A stretch of 64,000 bases of DNA, taken from contig JAULJL010000020.1 in the NCBI GenBank assembly GCA_030761205.1, forward strand, positions 4,655,001-4,719,000, in the 5' to 3' direction. Position numbers and translations under genes: made by a program. Shown piece after piece: positions 21,014-32,011 of this stretch. Each line of letters opens with the position of its first letter. The first letter of the stretch is position 1. The notes below the pieces were generated by a model. That model was given only the letters and a program-made list of their open reading frames with translations, was not told where the DNA came from and ran no database searches. Source of the DNA: Fremontodendron californicum. Lineage: Eukaryota > Streptophyta > Magnoliopsida > Malvales > Malvaceae.

Positions 21014-23796
21014 ATGGCTGACAATGAAAGTGTTCATGCTGAAGATGAGAACAGACAAGTACGCACCATGCGTGACTACTTGCAACCAACTCGAAGCTCA
21101 TCACCCTCTTCTTTTATTTTTCCTCTCAATGCAACAACTTTCGTTTTAAACCAGGTATGATAGCTTTGCTTCCAAATTTCCATGGGTTAGAATCGGAAAG
21201 TGCTTACTCGTTTCTAAAAGACTTCGAAGATGTATGTGTCACCTTTAATGACCAACAATGTACAAATGAAATTGTCAAGCTAAAATTATTTCTTTTTTCT
21301 TTAAATGATAAAGCAAAAATTTGGCTTCATAATTTAAAACCAAGGTCAATTGGCACATGGCAAGAATTACAAACTGAGTTTCTAAAGAAATTTTTCCCAG
21401 CACATAAAACTACTGCTTTGAAAAGACAGATTCAAAATTTCAATCAAAATCAAAATGAAGCATTTTTTCAGTGCTGGGAGCGTTTTAAAGATTTGTTAAG
21501 TTCTTGTCCACATCATGGTTTTGAAAAATGGCGTCTTATTAGTTTCTTTTATGAAAGTTTAACTCCCGAAACTAAACAATTTGTTGAAACAATGTGTAAC
21601 GGTGAGTTTCTAGAAAAAGAACCTGAAGAAGCCTTTGACTACCTAGACCATTTGGCAGATAACTCTCAAGCCTGGCACACAGATAGTTCCTCTGAAAGTT
21701 CCAATAGATCTAATCTTGTTTCTAACAGAGGTAAATATCATTTTAGTCAAGAAGATGAGATAAAAGCTAAAGTAGCTAATTTGGCTAGAAAGATTGAAGC
21801 CATGAAACTTAGAGAAGTAAAAGAAGTCAAAACGGTTAAAAATGAAGAAAGTTGTGGAATTTGTGAAATCATAGGACACCCCACTTCTGAATGTCCAAAC
21901 ATTCCCATTCTTAAAGAAGCGTTGCATGATCAAGTAAATTCCATAAACACATTTAAAAAGCCTTTTCCTTCTCCTTACTCTGAAACGTATAACCCTGAAT
22001 GGAGAAATTATCCCAACTTCAGTTGGCGGAATAATAATCATGTTCAGGTACCACAATCTCAAAAGCCGGGCAACACTTTTTCCTATCAACCTTCACGTGT
22101 ACAAACCTTGGAAGAGACATTGCAAGCATTCATGCAAACACAAGCAAATGTGAATAACCGGACTTCACAGGACATCAATGAGATCAAAAACACCTTGTCC
22201 ACATTGACAGCTTCATTACGCACTCAAGAAAAAGGTAAGTTTCCTGCTCAACCTCAGCCTAACCCTTCTACTCAATGTCTTGTTTCTTGCTCCAATGAAA
22301 CTCAACAGGAAAATGCCAGTTCTATCACAACTCTTCGAAGTGGAAAGGCAATTGACAAAAAGATTCCATCAAAAGACCAAGATCCTCCTTCCCCTCCGAA
22401 AAGTAATGGTAAGGATGATGGTAAGTCTGAACTTCTTGAAAATTTGGACAAAGAAAAAGGTATGTATCCTGCTCCTTTTCCTCAAATGTTGCAAACAATA
22501 AAGAATTTGAATCAAAATGCAGAAATTTATGAACTTTTCAAACAAGTTAAGATTAACATTCCTTTATTGGATGCAATCAAACAAGTTCCATCTTATGCTA
22601 AATTTTTGAAGGACATGTGCACAGTTAAAAGGAAACATAATGTACAAAAGAAAGCATTTCTGACAGAAAGTGTGAGCTCAATCATTCAGCACCTTACTCC
22701 ACCAAAATTCAAAGATCCTGGATGTCCAACAATCTCATGCATCATTGGAAACACTAGAATAGAACGTGCATTGCTTGATCTTGGTGCTAGTGTTAATCTT
22801 TTGCCTTTTTCTGTTTATCAACAGTTAGGTTTAGGTGAACTCAAGGAAACACCTGTTACACTTCAACTAGCTGATCGTTCTGTAAAAATTCCTCGAGGGA
22901 TAGTTGAAGATGTTTTGGTTCAAATTGATAATTTTTACTTCCCTGTTGATTTTATTGTTTTGGACACACATCCTGTTTCAAATCCAAATGTTCAAATTCC
23001 TGTTATATTAGGCCGTCCATTTCTTGCAACTTCTAATGCTCTGATAAATTGCAGGAATGGTATGTTGAACATTTCTTTTGGAAATATGACTTTAGAATTA
23101 AATGTGTTCAACACTTGCAAGCAACCTGGTGATGATTCAGAAGTACATGAAGTGGATTTCATTGAAGAACTTGTTCATGAACATAACACCACTACCACAT
23201 TCCATGATCCTTTAGAAGCTTATTTAATTGAATGTGAGTTTGATAATGCTTCAGAAATTTCACACACTGATTCTTTGTTAAATTCTTTTCAGGTTAAGCA
23301 TTGTTGGAAACAAAAGTTTGAGTAACTTCCATCACTCACAAATGTCACTGTACCATCAACTATTGAACCACCCAAGCTGGATTTAAAACCATTGCCATCC
23401 GAGCTAAAATATTCCTTTTTGGGTGAGAATGAAACTTTTCCAGTCATAAATGAACTTGAGGAACTCAGAAATGATGCATATGAGAATTCTAAAATTCATA
23501 AAGAAAGAACTAAAGCCTTTCATGACAAGTTAATTTCAAGAAAAACATTTGATGTTGGGCAAAAAGTTCTACTTTATAATTCTAGACTTCACATATTTCC
23601 TGGTAAGTTGAGATCAAGATGGACTGGCCCATTTGTGGTTAAGCATGTGTATCATTATGGAGCAGTTGACATTGAGAATCCTCAAAATGGTAACGTATTC
23701 AAGGTAAATGGACAAAGACTCAAACTCTTTTTGGAAAATCATGTTACTCAAGAAAAGGTTGTTTTTCTTTCTGATCCTTGTTTTGAAAATAACTAG
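21014..23796 (+). pseudogene. Athila-like gag-protease joined to an integrase C-terminus (internal pol deletion)
   Basis: The N-terminal segment 21014-21153 (Met-Ala-Asp-Asn-Glu, then Arg-Asp-Tyr-Leu) is separated from the main frame (21157-23325, 722 codons) by a one-base shift. The main frame has the gag core (Tyr-Ser-Phe-Leu-Lys-Asp-Phe-Glu and on), a zinc knuckle Cys-x2-Cys-x4-His-x4-Cys near 21853-21894, and a protease with Leu-Asp-Leu-Gly-Ala-Ser near 22776 plus Leu-Gly-Arg-Pro-Phe near 23010. One TAA at 23323 interrupts it. The same frame then continues to 23796 and passes directly, after Glu-Thr-Phe-Pro-Val-Ile, into integrase tail sequence (Glu-Leu-Glu-Glu-Leu-Arg-Asn-Asp-Ala-Tyr). 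RT, RNaseH and the catalytic integrase are absent. The join is in frame and looks like a clean deletion. Confidence 0.88.
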
Positions 23797-23938
23797 ATGT
23801 AAATATACTTTTTTTTAACCCCGGTTAAATGGCGGATAACGGTACTCCGTGATTATTTAAGTCGGTTCCATCAGCTACCCACAAAACTGATATTGTATAT
23901 AAATTTCTCTTTCAATTTCTTTTTCATTTTTTTTCAAG

Positions 23939-24475
23939 ATGGATGATATTCTCACAAGATTGCAGAAACGATTTCCTCCTTTTCCTCGAAATATTTTACT
24001 GAAGCTTTACCAAGTTCGATTTGAAAGATTAAGAATGCTTATGCACAAAGGGATTCCTGAAGACATACGTTGGATAATTGAAGCCAAGGTACGTGAAGAT
24101 GAATATCTTCCTGTTTTGCATTTACCAGGTACAGGTAGAAGCACTTATGCAAAGAAGCGAGGAGCAAAGCGCATGAGTTCAAATTGCCACAAATGTGCAC
24201 GATGGACGTGTAACGGTAAATGTCGTTCTATTGGGATTCCGTCCTCTAATCGAGATGATAAAATTGAATTCATTAAGGATGGACTGAGTAAGGAGAATTT
24301 GGGTAATATCCAACTTTCTCTTGAGACGCATCCTAGTGGAGACGTACAAAGAGAAATTCTTGATTTATGGCCGCAATTCCAAAGGGAATGGCAACATCTT
24401 GGGAATCTGATGTTAAAAGACCCTATTTGCCAGCTTGTAAGAAAACTGGATGGGAAGCATATCCTCGACTCATAG
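23939..24475 (+). CDS. Unknown 178-residue ORF with a four-Cys cluster, carried by the level-2 element
   Basis: The ORF begins Met-Asp-Asp-Ile-Leu-Thr-Arg-Leu-Gln-Lys-Arg-Phe and ends Asp-Ser-stop. Its centre has Cys-x2-Cys-x4-Cys-x3-Cys (Cys-His-Lys-Cys-Ala-Arg-Trp-Thr-Cys-Asn-Gly-Lys-Cys), a possible zinc site unlike the gag knuckle, preceded by a basic stretch (Lys-Lys-Arg-Gly-Ala-Lys-Arg). I recognise no family. It lies where Athila elements often carry an env-like ORF, about 140 bp after the integrase remnant and 350 bp before the LOG-like gene. A second copy at 30989-31525 in the level-3 element differs at about five residues and is also open, which supports a real protein. A membrane segment is not seen. 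Confidence 0.65.
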   Translation: MDDILTRLQKRFPPFPRNILLKLYQVRFERLRMLMHKGIPEDIRWIIEAKVREDEYLPVLHLPGTGRSTYAKKRGAKRMSSNCHKCARWTCNGKCRSIGIPSSNRDDKIEFIKDGLSKENLGNIQLSLETHPSGDVQREILDLWPQFQREWQHLGNLMLKDPICQLVRKLDGKHILDS

Positions 24476-24826
24476 AAGGCGTTTAAGCCGTTTCTGGACG
24501 TAAAACCAGAGGAAGATGTGAGCCACAATCACAACTACAATAAATGACTTCTCAGCTTTTGGTTTGATTTGCAATAACTTCATTTCGGTTTAATTTACGA
24601 TTTGTGTAATTATTCTCATTTTTTTTTGCATTGGTCTTTTACGGTTGTTTTTTCTTTTCTTTTTGATTTTCTTCCTGAAATCACGCAAAAATCTTTTGTT
24701 AGGTTAACATTTTCTTCTGACAGGTCAAATACACTTTCGGCGACATTATTACTCTTGTCTGATTCACTACTCAGTCCTCTATATATTACACCACGTACTC
24801 ATTCTCTTTCAGGCACTCGAAAAAAA

Positions 24827-25475
24827 ATGGAAAGTACTTCGTCCCAGCGCATTAAAAAAATTTGTGTCTTTGGAGGTGCTTATCCAGGGAAAAATAACAT
24901 ATTCGCTGATGAAGCCATAAGAGTTGGAGTAATACTTGCCCAACAAAAGATCCAGTTGATTTATGGAGGCGGTAGTACGGGTTTAATGGGAGCAGTCGCT
25001 ACAGCAGCACACGCCGGAGGAAGTCCAGTTCTAGGAATCGTGCCAAAACTATTCACAAGTTTTTGTGGACCTACCGTGGGTAAGGAAATACAAGTCTGGT
25101 GTATCCCTGAACGGATGACAATCATGTACCATTCTGTCGATGCATTCATTGCTTTACCAGGAGGTCCGGGTACATTGGAAGAAATAGCTTGCGTGGCTTC
25201 TTGGTCATCTTTGGTCACAAATAAGAAACCCATTGGTTTGCTTAATATTAATGGTTATTTTAGTAATTTGCTTTCATATTTAGATAATGCTGTGGATAAT
25301 GGATTCATGTTTTCAGAGGCAAGGGAGAACCATAATTTCTGCTACAACCATTGAAGATTTACTCAAAAAGCTCCAAGCTTATGAGTATTTATCTGCTACG
25401 GTTGTTTCGCAAACACTCGGAAAAAGAAAAAGAGATATGGACGAGCAAGGAGTGGATTGCACTTTGTCTTTGTGA
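24827..25475 (+). pseudogene. LOG-like: LOG-like cytokinin riboside monophosphate phosphoribohydrolase, frameshifted copy
   Basis: This is the same gene as at 29977-30624, on the opposite strand. It opens Met-Glu-Ser-Thr-Ser-Ser-Gln and has Tyr-Gly-Gly-Gly-Ser-Thr-Gly-Leu-Met-Gly and Pro-Gly-Gly-Pro-Gly-Thr-Leu-Glu-Glu, the LOG signature. One extra G near 25322-25325 shifts the frame after Ser-Glu-Ala-Arg. The last third (Thr-Thr-Ile-Glu-Asp-Leu-Leu to the stop) continues in another phase. There are no introns, whereas host LOG genes have several, so it was probably acquired through an RNA intermediate. A TATATATTA word lies about 45 bases upstream of the ATG, and TTCTCTTTCAG just before the ATG could be a splice acceptor. 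Confidence 0.8.
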
Positions 25476-26010
25476 CATTATCTAACATTTTGTTTGTTGT
25501 GTCTCAGTTACAATAAGTGGTTAGCAACCTCTGCAGGTAATATCTCCTAAATTCTACCTTTAGTAGGGGGTAAGGGACATATTTCGCTAATTTTTTTAAA
25601 AAAAAAAAAAAAAAAAGTTTGTTGTGTTTTAAGCAATTTAGAAGTATTCATTCTGAACAAGGTCTGAGTAATGGAGACTTGAGACATACCTTGTCAGTTT
25701 GATTTAATCTTCTTCTTCAAAAAAAAAAAAAAAACATGTTTAGACTTAGTGTGTTTTTTAGTTACTTTCAATACTATAATGAGATATGAATTGCATAAGT
25801 CTAAAACAGATTTATTAGTGAGAAGATTTTCATGAGAATTGAGCTTGATATCAACCTTTTTATGAGCCAATGTTAATATGATATGTTGATTGAGAAAGAA
25901 GCATGTTTAGACTTAATCTGACTTGTATAATCATCCTTGTGAATTTTTGAGCCTATAATGATTGATGCATTATACAAATCAATCTAATTTCTTTCATGAG
26001 TGCTCTTATG
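25476..26010 (+). other. Level-2 element 3' region, first part
   Basis: Non-coding; homologous to the minus strand of 29090-29970. It has poly(A)/poly(T) runs at 25597 and 25720. It is interrupted at 26011 by the level-3 insertion and resumes at 34934. Confidence 0.7.
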
Positions 26011-26015
26011 ATTAC

Positions 26016-27896
26016 TGATGCACCCAAAAGAGTGTATCTTATTTAACCTTGCACTAAAAAGATAAATTGTAAGTATAGTAGTTAGCAAGGGTCGAGTCCT
26101 CAGGGATTGGGTTTTAGTTTATAAGTTAATAGTTTAAAACTTAAATTCAAGAACAATAAAAGAAAAGGGGTTTTTGAAGCCAGATTTAAACTAAGTAAAT
26201 AATAAGAATAAGATGCAAGGCGGTATAACCAGCCAATAAAAATATATATACTAAATTAGGCGGTATAACCAGCCAATAAAAATATATATACTAAATTAGG
26301 CGGTATAACCAGCCAATAAAAATAAAACAAAGTTAATATACAAATTAGGCGGTATAACCAGCCAATAAAAATAAATATAAAAAATAAGCAAACTAAAAGT
26401 AAGAAAACAAGTAAGTAAGAAGAATTAAATATGAAAAATATGGTTAAGGTTTCATTCTCCACCACTAGACATCATTAAGAATCAATTTCAGATCTATCAA
26501 TATCAACCAACTATCAAAGTTAACAACCGTAGATAACAACAAGCTCTGTTACCCCAATCTTTCCTTAGTTTGTCGTTAAATAGAACAAGCTCTCTATTTA
26601 ATCTCTAACCATTAAACAACCTAGAATAAGCTCTCTAAATTCAATTTAATGGCAGCTTTATGATGAGAAAGATAGGTTGATCTAAGCAACAAACACATAA
26701 GCTCGGATTGTTCAACTTAGGTTATGTTCCACTTTGCAATTATTGAAAACTTGATCATAATCATTAATCACAAATTGCCACTTATGAATAGGAAATCAAG
26801 ACAATTACACGGATCAAGACTCCTAAACTAGCAATAGATAATTATCAAGATCTATCTAGTTGTACACCTAAATAAATCAAGACAACATCATGAACAATTC
26901 TTGTAGAAGAACATAAGCAACTTTGATAGAAAATTAATGATAGATAGAATCTGAAAATCAATCACAAAACATGTCTAGGGCTTTGAAATCACCCTTAACC
27001 AAATAGAAGTTTAGCCTAGCATAGGCATTATAAACATAAAATTAAATAGAATCTAAGAAGAAAATAAAAGAAAGAAAGAAGAAGAAGAAGAATATTAATT
27101 ATCCAACCTCTTGCTCTTTCTAAAGAAAAAGAAAACTAGAGAAAAGAAAGAAGAAGAAAACTTAGAGAATTTTATTACAATGGCTAATATCCTACCTATG
27201 TACAATATGATCCTCTACAATCATCCAAGGCCCTCTATTTATACACATTTTGGAGGGCTAAATGACAAGAGACAAGCTTTACAAATTTCAAAGGTAGGTA
27301 TAATGTATAATAGGTGGGTGCATTTTTCTAACAATTTTCGTCATATTGTATGACCATTTTGATCAGCCAACTTGATGGTCGATTTTGTCAATCTTGGAGG
27401 CCTGATCTGATCACATGGTCTTCTAGAAAAATGTTCCCCTATGAGTTACTGATTCGTAGCCGTTGGAATCAGCTCATTTTCTGATGAGGAGAAGAAGATA
27501 TGGGCAAAATACGAAAACAGGTCAGCACAGACGTCATTGCACATCAGCCAACTTGATGGTTGATTTCGCTAGGGAAAACGACTCCGTTTCAAGAAGTGTA
27601 AAACATGAAAAAGATAGATATGCCTCTTAACTTTGCACGGTTAAAATTTCAGCCTTATTGCTTCAGTGCAACTCCAGATATAGCTGATATGGCAAAAGGT
27701 GTCAGAACTGGAACTGAACTGGATTTGCCCTTAATTCTAGTAATCTGAAATCACTCAAAGAAACTTGTGAAAAACACCAAATTACATAAAAATATAAAAG
27801 ATCATAAACACAATTAAACTAAACAATAATAACTCGTATTTGACACAAAACAATAATAAAACATAACTAAAAACTATATAATTATACGAGTTATCA
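26016..27896 (-). repeat. 3' LTR of the level-3 element
   Basis: 1881 bp; pairs with 33094-34928 (1835 bp). It contains four inverted copies of the GGTATAACCAGCC repeat at 26218-26370, one more than its partner. Confidence 0.93.
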
Positions 27897-29976
27897 CACC
27901 CCCACACTTAGCTTTTTGCTAGTCCTCGAGCAAAATCAAATAAAAATAAAATAAGAAAATCTAATCTAATCCACTTTCGTAGGAAATCACGGTGGCACTT
28001 AGCATGTGACACAAGCCTTTAAACCCCTAGGTGTCCCTAGTGGACGAGTTTAGTCTCGTGAGGGTTTACTAGGACGATACCCACAAACATTGAAAACATA
28101 AGAAAAACTAAAAATAATAATTATAACTAATCCTTCCAATATAAATTTGAGATAATCATTGGACAAGTCTTAAAAACTAATCAATAGCTTAAAGAAATTC
28201 ACAAAAAATCTTGCTTGAATGTAAATAGTTTGAGTTAAGCCAATATTAACATAACATATTTCAATCAAAATAATGCATATTCAAACTTAATCTCAACTTC
28301 TCACATGGGATACTCTCTTGATTTTCACTCTTTAAAGTAGTGGTAAAGTGTTTACACTCAATCAATCTCATGAAAACACTTCTACCATATGCTTGCTTGT
28401 CCACCTATTCTCCACTAAAAGATCATGCAACTTCATAAATCAAGAGGTCTTTAATCAAGGTTGTAATGGGGCCAAGGGGTTTGTAATGTGGTTGAAGAAC
28501 AAAAGGATAAAGATATCACAAAGGTTCCAAAGAGTTCATAAAGTTTAGAGACATAAAAAAAATTATACAAAGAAACTTCTCAAAACTCTTTACAAGTACA
28601 TAGTCACCTAGGCCGGATATTCATGTTGGGCCTTTTCTTCATTCTAAACAACTTTGTAACATCTTTTTCTTTTTCCACAAATTCAAGAGATGATTCATAT
28701 ATATATTTTTTTTACATAGGAATGTATTTTCCAGTATTCCATTTCTTTTTCTCTTGACTTTTCTTTTCTTTTCCCCCCACACTTATTTCTTGTTTCTAAC
28801 CAAAAAAATATCCCTTGTCTTTGCAACTGGTCTCAAATCATGCTAATTCATCTTTGGAACAAAGGTAAAGATATAAGTATATTTAGGTTAGGGACAAGTT
28901 ATGGTTACCAAAGAGATAGCTTATTCAATGTAGGCTAAAACTGGTTCACTAAGGGTGTGTTCTCTTGGAACATCAATAAGGGATGGCTGTTTGGCTCTGG
29001 TTATAATCCTAATGCCTCTATCATATTCATGTTGTCACATGTATCAATATAGTCTCAAACGGTTTAAAGCAAGTTCTAGAGAATCATGTAATCATAAGAG
29101 CACTCAAGAAAGAAATTAGATTGATTTGTATAATGCATCAATCATTTTAGGCTCAAAAACTCACAATGATGATTATACAAGTCAGTTTTAAGTCTAAACA
29201 TGCTTCTTTCTCAATCAACATATCATATTAACATTGGCTCATAAAAATTAGTATCAAGCTTAATTCTCATGAAAATCTTCTCACTAGTAACCAGTTTAGA
29301 CCTATGCAATTCATATCTCATCATTGTATTAAAAAGGAACTAAAACACACTAAAAATAATAATAATAAAGACTCATAAAAAAAAATAGTAGACGAAAATA
29401 AAAGAAATCCTAAATCATTCCCCCCACACTTAATTCTTACATTGTCCTCAATGTAAGTCTATTAACCCAAATGAAAGAATCATGTGTAAGAGAAAAGAAC
29501 TAATAACATACGAATAGGAACAACTAGACTCAAAACAAAACAAAACAAACTCATGCAACCTAAATAATCCTAAAATACTAAACAAAAATTAACAAGTAAA
29601 CATAAAAAGATTAAAATCAAACTGACAAGGTATGTCTCAAGTCTCCCTTACTCAGACCTTGTTCAGAATGAATACTTCTAAATTGCTTAAAACACAACAA
29701 ACTTTTTTTTTTTTTTGAAAAGAAGAAATCAAACTGACAAGGTATGTCTCAAGTCTACCTTACTCAGACCTTGTTCAGAATGAATACTTCTAAATGGCTT
29801 AAAACACAACAATTTTTTTTTTTTTTAAATTAGCAAAATATGTCCCTTACCCCATACTAAAATATGACATTGTCCCCAATGTCAAATTTTAAAGGTAGGA
29901 TTTAGGAGATATTACCTGCAGAGGTTGCTAACCATTTATTATAACTGAGACACAACAAACAAAATGTTAGATAATA
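27897..29976 (-). other. 3' untranslated region of the level-3 element
   Basis: No gene is seen. It is homologous to the 3' region of the level-2 element. A roughly 110-bp stretch is duplicated in tandem (about 29622-29715 and 29727-29830), each copy ending in a T run; the level-2 element has one copy. Confidence 0.6.
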
Positions 29977-30624
29977 TCACAAAGACAAAGTGCAATCCAC
30001 TCCTTGCTCGTCCATATCTCTTTTTCTTTTTCCGAGCGTTTGCGAAACAACCGTAGCAGATAAATACTCATAAGCTTGGAGCTTTTTGAGTAAATCTTCA
30101 ATGGTTGTAGCAGAAATTATGGTTCTCCTTGCCTCTGAAAACATGAATCCATTATCCACAGCATTATCTAAATATGAAAGCAAATTACTAAAATAACCAT
30201 TAATATTAAGCAAACCAATGGGTTTCTTATTTGTGACCAAAGATGACCAAGAAGCCACGCAAGCTATTTCTTCCAATGTACCCAGACCTCCTGGTAAAGC
30301 AATGAATGCATCGGCAGAATGGTACATGATTGTCATCCGTTCAGGGATACTCCAGACTTGTATTTCCTTACCCACGGTAGGTCCACAAAAACTTGTGAAT
30401 AGTTTTGGCACGATTCCTAGAACTGGACTTCCTCCGGCGTGTGCTGCTGTAGCGACTGCTCCCATTAAACCCGTACTACCGCCTCCATAAATCAAGTGGA
30501 TCTTTTGTTGGGCAAGTATTACTCCAACTCTTATGGCTTCATCAGCGAATATGTTATTTTTCCCTGGATAAGCACCTCCAAAGACACAAATTTTTTTAAT
30601 ACGCTGGGACGAAGTACTTTCCAT
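29977..30624 (-). CDS. LOG-like: LOG-like cytokinin-activating phosphoribohydrolase, intact ORF in the level-3 element
   Basis: 215 residues from the ATG at 30624, chosen because the upstream in-frame ATG at 30666 adds only Lys-rich residues and the level-2 copy aligns from here. LOG enzymes release active cytokinin base and ribose 5-phosphate from cytokinin nucleotides. Visible motifs are Ile-Tyr-Gly-Gly-Gly-Ser-Thr-Gly-Leu-Met-Gly (45-55), Arg96 in Pro-Glu-Arg-Met, and Pro-Gly-Gly-Leu-Gly-Thr-Leu-Glu-Glu (111-119), the family signature with its Glu. The Lys that usually follows the Arg is Met97, so activity is uncertain. The C-terminus is extended by a basic Gly-Lys-Arg-Lys-Arg segment that could act as a nuclear signal. 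There is no intron. It follows the unknown ORF on the same strand. Expression would depend on the LTR promoter or on a TATATATT word upstream. Confidence 0.8.
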   Translation of the reverse strand: MESTSSQRIKKICVFGGAYPGKNNIFADEAIRVGVILAQQKIHLIYGGGSTGLMGAVATAAHAGGSPVLGIVPKLFTSFCGPTVGKEIQVWSIPERMTIMYHSADAFIALPGGLGTLEEIACVASWSSLVTNKKPIGLLNINGYFSNLLSYLDNAVDNGFMFSEARRTIISATTIEDLLKKLQAYEYLSATVVSQTLGKRKRDMDEQGVDCTLSL

Positions 30625-30988
30625 TTTTTTCTTTTTTTTCGAGTGCCTGAAAGAGAATGAGTACATGGTGTAATATATAGAGGACTGAGTAGTAAATCAG
30701 ACAAGAGTAATAATGTCACCGAAAGTGTATCTGACCTGTCAGAAGAAAATGTTAACCTAACAAAAGATTTTTGCGTGATTTCAGGAAGAAAATCAAAAAG
30801 AGAAGAAAAATCAACCGTAAAAGACAAATAAAAAAATGAGAATAATTACACAAATAGAATAACACGTAAATTAAACCGAAATAAAGTTATTGCAAATCAA
30901 ACCAAAAGCTGAGAAGTCATTTATTGTAGTTGTGATTGTGGCTCACATCTTCCTCTGGTTTTACGTCCAGAAACGGCTTAAACGCCTT

Positions 30989-31525
30989 CTATGAGTCGAG
31001 GATATGCTTCCCATCCAGTTTTCTTACAAGCTGGCAAACAGGGTCTTTTAACATCAGATTCCCAAGATGTTGCCATTCCCTTTGGAATTGCGGCCATAAA
31101 TCAAGAATTTCTCTTTGTACGTCTCCACTAGGATGCGTCTCAAGAGAAAGTTGGATATTACCCAAATTCTCCTTACTCAGTCCATCCTTAATGAATTCAA
31201 TTTTATCATCTCGATTAAAGGACGGAATCCCAATAGAACGACATTTACCGTTACACGTCCATCGTGCACATTTGTGGCAATTTGAACTCATGCGCTTTGC
31301 TCGTCGCTTCTTTGCAAAAGTGCTTCTACCTGTACCTGGTAAATGCAAAACAGGAAGATATTCATCTTCACGTACCTTGGCTTCAATTATCCAACGTATG
31401 TCGTCAGGAATCCCTTTGTGCATAAGCATTCTTAATCTTTCAAATCGAACTTGGTAAAGCTTCAGTAAAATATTTCGAGGAAAAGGAGGAAATCGTTTCT
31501 GCAATCTTGTGAGAATATCATCCAT
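30989..31525 (-). CDS. Unknown 178-residue ORF with a four-Cys cluster, level-3 copy
   Basis: The near-identical twin of 23939-24475, about five residues different, including Asp for Glu in Gly-Ile-Pro-Asp-Asp and Phe for Tyr before the basic stretch. The four-Cys cluster is unchanged. The ATG at 31525 is preferred over the in-frame upstream one (31699), because the sequence between them is the translated tail and leader of the element. Preservation of this ORF next to LOG in a second element, when gag and pol have decayed, suggests it may have mattered to the family; recent common origin could also explain it. Confidence 0.65.
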   Translation of the reverse strand: MDDILTRLQKRFPPFPRNILLKLYQVRFERLRMLMHKGIPDDIRWIIEAKVREDEYLPVLHLPGTGRSTFAKKRRAKRMSSNCHKCARWTCNGKCRSIGIPSFNRDDKIEFIKDGLSKENLGNIQLSLETHPSGDVQREILDLWPQFQREWQHLGNLMLKDPVCQLVRKLDGKHILDS

Positions 31526-32011
31526 CCTGAAAAAAAAAATGAAAGAGAAATTTATATACAATATCAGTTTTGTGGGTAGCTGATGGAACCGATTTAAATA
31601 ATCACGGAGTACCGTTATCCGCCATTTAACCGGGGTAAAAAAATAAAAATTATATTTACATCTAGTTATTTTCAAAACAAGGATCAGAAAGAAAAACAAG
31701 ATAAAAAAAAAAACTCAAAAACAAAACACTCTAAATAAAATCCTAAATTCTTCCCCCCACACATAATTCTTACATTGTCATTAATGTAATGCTATTAATC
31801 CCAAATGAAAGAATCATGTGTAAGTGAAAAGAACTAATAAACAAAATAAACTTATGCAGCCTAAATGAACTTAGAAACACTAAACACAATTAGCAAAGAA
31901 ACATAAGAAAAAGATAAAGAAAAAGAGAGCAAATCTGAGGATGGCAGTTTGGCAATGCTTTCACTAATTAGGCTGCCTCCCCCAATTAGCACTTGATTTA
32001 GTGTTTTGAAC

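Noticed and set aside
24827..25475. Host LOG gene
   Set aside because: It lacks introns and lies between gag-pol remnants and the LTR of a young retrotransposon; its twin sits in a second element.
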